NCBI GenBank assembly: GCA_016188575.1
Contig: JACPHN010000032.1
Span: forward strand, 98,185 to 162,184
Source: Candidatus Schekmanbacteria bacterium
GTDB taxonomy: Bacteria; CSSED10-310; JACPHN01
Length of the DNA stretch: 64,000 nt
Direction: 5' to 3'
A program made the translations under genes and the position numbers. This document shows, in pieces, positions 62,192 through 64,000 of the stretch; positions within the stretch are counted from its first letter, which is position 1, and every line of letters begins with the position of its first letter. The notes below the pieces were generated by a model that saw only the letters and a list, made by a program, of their open reading frames with translations, had not been told where the DNA came from and ran no database searches.

Positions 62192-63811
62192 TCAGGAAGC
62201 CGCCCGTACCCAAACTTCCTCGGCGCGATCGACGGCCCGCGGAACGTGCTGTGCCTCGCGAGCCGCGGGCGTATGGCCGACGTCTGCAACGTCCGCGGGA
62301 TTCGCCACGACAAAGCCCTCTGTCAGGCGCTCCGTGTGTCGGTACATGTGTTTGTGCACGATAACGTGCGACAATACTTCGTCGAGGTAGGCTGGTTTGC
62401 GACGTAGACATGCCACGATCACCTTCCAGAACATGCGCTGCCGTCGCCAATCGGTCGTCAGGGCATAGTAGCGCAACGTCTTCAGAAGCGTCTTGACCTG
62501 TTTCCAGGTCGGCAGACCCCGCGTTCTCACCGGCCGGTCTGCTGGTAGCAGATCAATCATCCCGAGCAATCGCTGCGTGTAATTTTCGTAGGTGTACTGC
62601 TCTGCCATGATCCAGTGATATCCGGCGTAAAGCTGCTGCCGGGTCATGTTTTTCGGAATGATGTTCGTCGAGCCGTGGTCGGACCAGGTGTCGTCGATCA
62701 GCCGACCTTCCTCCCGCAGACGCTGCCACAACGGCGTGTTGATCGGTGCGGAAAGCGGTCCGGTGATACTGCCAATGATCTTGTTCTTCTGGATGAAGTC
62801 GAACATTTCGCGAAATACGTGGACATCATCGTGATCAAAGCCAACGATCATGCCGGCCCAGATGAAGATCCCGTGGGATTGAATCTTCTCGATGGAACGT
62901 TCCATGTCCCAGCGCGTATTCTGAACCTTCGCAACTTCGTTGAGGCTTTCAGTTCGCGGCGATTCTATACCAACAAAAACACGCGTGAAGTTTGCCTGCA
63001 CCAGGAGATCAAGAAGATCCTCGTCGTTTGCAAGCGTTATCGTCAGCTCTGTCATGAAATGAATCTTTCTTGACAGGCTATTATTAAACGATATGATCTC
63101 CTTCAGCAGTTCTTTTGCGAACTTCTTGTTTCCGATGAAATTATCGTCGGTGAAAAAAATATCCTCGCGACCTGCTCTTTCGAGAAGCGGTTGCAGGAAG
63201 CGGAGCTCCGCCATAACCTGCTCAACCGTCTTGGTGCGCACCTTCCGACCCAACATGACGATGATGTCACAAAACTCGCAGTTGAACGGACAACCCCGCG
63301 TTGTCTGCACGCCAACTGAACCGTATCGGTCGATCTTCATGAGATCCCATCGCGGGATCGGCGTATCCTTGATGTCGACCTTCTCTACCTGCTCGTACAG
63401 ATTGCTGTAGGTTCCCGCGCGATATTCCTGAAGGAATCGCGGCCAGGTGAGCTCGGCCTCGCCGACGAAGAGGACGTCGACGTGGTCACGACAATGTTGA
63501 GGGACAAGAGTAGCGTAGGGGCCTCCCATGACGACGAGCTTGCCGCGTTTGCGGAATTCCGCCGCGATCTCGAAGGCGCGATTGGACTGGATGTTGAACG
63601 ACGTAAGGCCAATGATTTCCGCATCCGTTTCGAAGTCGACCGCCTCGACATTCTCGTCGCAGATCTCCACCTCGACGTCCGCTGGGGTCAACGCGGCAAC
63701 TGTCGGCACGGAAAGATTGGCGATGCAATACTGCATTCCGTTGAGATCGTTGACGTGGCGAAATCCCCAGAAGGTATCCGGGTAACGCGGATTGACGAGG
63801 TAGACTTTCAT
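62192..63811 (-). CDS. B12-binding radical SAM protein (HpnP/BchE-like family)
   Basis: The 539-residue protein has an N-terminal cobalamin-binding-like Rossmann part (about residues 25-130; FNIQSNRAFEIAAEFRKRG, LVVMGGPYATL). The radical SAM cluster motif is C-x3-C-x2-C (TTRGCPFNCEFCD, near residue 193). ENIFF-like REDIFFTDDNFIG and the C-terminal DUF4070-like region (WSDHGSTNIIPKNMTRQQLYAGYHW) follow. Relatives include the hopanoid C-2 methylase HpnP and the ring-cyclase BchE. No hopanoid or chlorophyll gene is in the window, so the substrate is open. Start ATG 63811. Confidence 0.85.
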   Translation of the reverse strand: MKVYLVNPRYPDTFWGFRHVNDLNGMQYCIANLSVPTVAALTPADVEVEICDENVEAVDFETDAEIIGLTSFNIQSNRAFEIAAEFRKRGKLVVMGGPYATLVPQHCRDHVDVLFVGEAELTWPRFLQEYRAGTYSNLYEQVEKVDIKDTPIPRWDLMKIDRYGSVGVQTTRGCPFNCEFCDIIVMLGRKVRTKTVEQVMAELRFLQPLLERAGREDIFFTDDNFIGNKKFAKELLKEIISFNNSLSRKIHFMTELTITLANDEDLLDLLVQANFTRVFVGIESPRTESLNEVAKVQNTRWDMERSIEKIQSHGIFIWAGMIVGFDHDDVHVFREMFDFIQKNKIIGSITGPLSAPINTPLWQRLREEGRLIDDTWSDHGSTNIIPKNMTRQQLYAGYHWIMAEQYTYENYTQRLLGMIDLLPADRPVRTRGLPTWKQVKTLLKTLRYYALTTDWRRQRMFWKVIVACLRRKPAYLDEVLSHVIVHKHMYRHTERLTEGFVVANPADVADVGHTPAAREAQHVPRAVDRAEEVWVRAAS

Positions 63812-64000
63812 CGTCGGGTCTCCGGCGCGGAAACCACCGGGTTCAGCCGGTGGAAGAAACGCCTCTTTCTCTGGCTGTAGGTGTAGCCATCCGCTCGCTG
63901 GAGCAGACGACAGTGTTTGTGCGAAATGCCTTGAACCGTACCCGCGTCTGTTTGAACGTTGAAGCTACCCGAGGCCCTTACGGCGACGCGCCCTACGTAC

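Overview
The window is a high-GC, gene-dense stretch of a Gram-negative chromosome. Type IV pilus alignment genes with a PilQ secretin, SecDF-YajC, several lipoproteins, an HspR-like regulator, an unpaired 7Fe/8S ferredoxin and many roadblock, TPR and zinc-ribbon proteins suggest a deltaproteobacterium-like lineage (Myxococcota, Desulfobacterota, Binatota or similar). No rRNA or tRNA was seen, so the phylum is an inference.

Layout. (1) 1-1447: tail of a probable ammonium transporter, a P-II protein with Leu at the T-loop Tyr51 position, and a DMT exporter on the other strand. (2) 1448-19183: a defence island. After 1.2 kb with no recognisable gene comes an overlapping operon brxA-brxB-brxC-pglX-[HEPN]-[KGGVGR ATPase]-[P-loop ATPase]-pglZ-brxL(AAA)-brxL(Lon-like). 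It has the type 1 BREX gene order with three extra genes, a brxL divided in two, and a frameshift near the 3' end of brxC. It ends with an HNH gene fused in frame to a decayed IS5-type transposase. (3) 19199-23616: a DUF2087 protein, an AAA activator with a GAF-like N-terminus, and a 7TMR-DISM-type histidine kinase. (4) 23942-30329: an HspR-like regulator, MTA phosphorylase, a PfkB kinase, a class II aldolase with a probable encapsulation helix, three tandem EutN/CcmL (BMC-P) vertex proteins, a methyltransferase, a TatD nuclease and TcdA. (5) 30297-38425: radical SAM enzyme plus NatAB-like ABC exporter, a PspA homologue, a FliD-like protein with acidic Ca-loop-like repeats, and two B-box/zinc-ribbon membrane proteins. 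(6) 38492-49152, minus strand: thiE, efp, aroQ, roadblock, TPR, ferredoxin, two lipoproteins, pilQ and pilPONM. (7) 49204-58086: divergent promoters, rpmB, a Rel/SpoT enzyme, secF-secD-yajC, tgt, queA, ruvB. (8) 58083-63811: metallo-beta-lactamase-fold hydrolase, subtilase with a dockerin-like stretch, TPR protein, and a B12-binding radical SAM enzyme. Positions 63812-64000 hold nothing I recognise.

Two regions merit most attention. The BREX variant could be a modified, possibly decaying, phage-defence system. The MTAP-PfkB-aldolase-BMC-P operon fits a compartment-linked salvage route for 5'-deoxy- or 5'-methylthioadenosine that would release a volatile aldehyde. No BMC-H shell gene lies in the window, so that remains a hypothesis.

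A GC-rich palindromic repeat family (near 19205, 23668 and 60869) is dispersed here, and two copies form the C-terminal tails of unrelated proteins.
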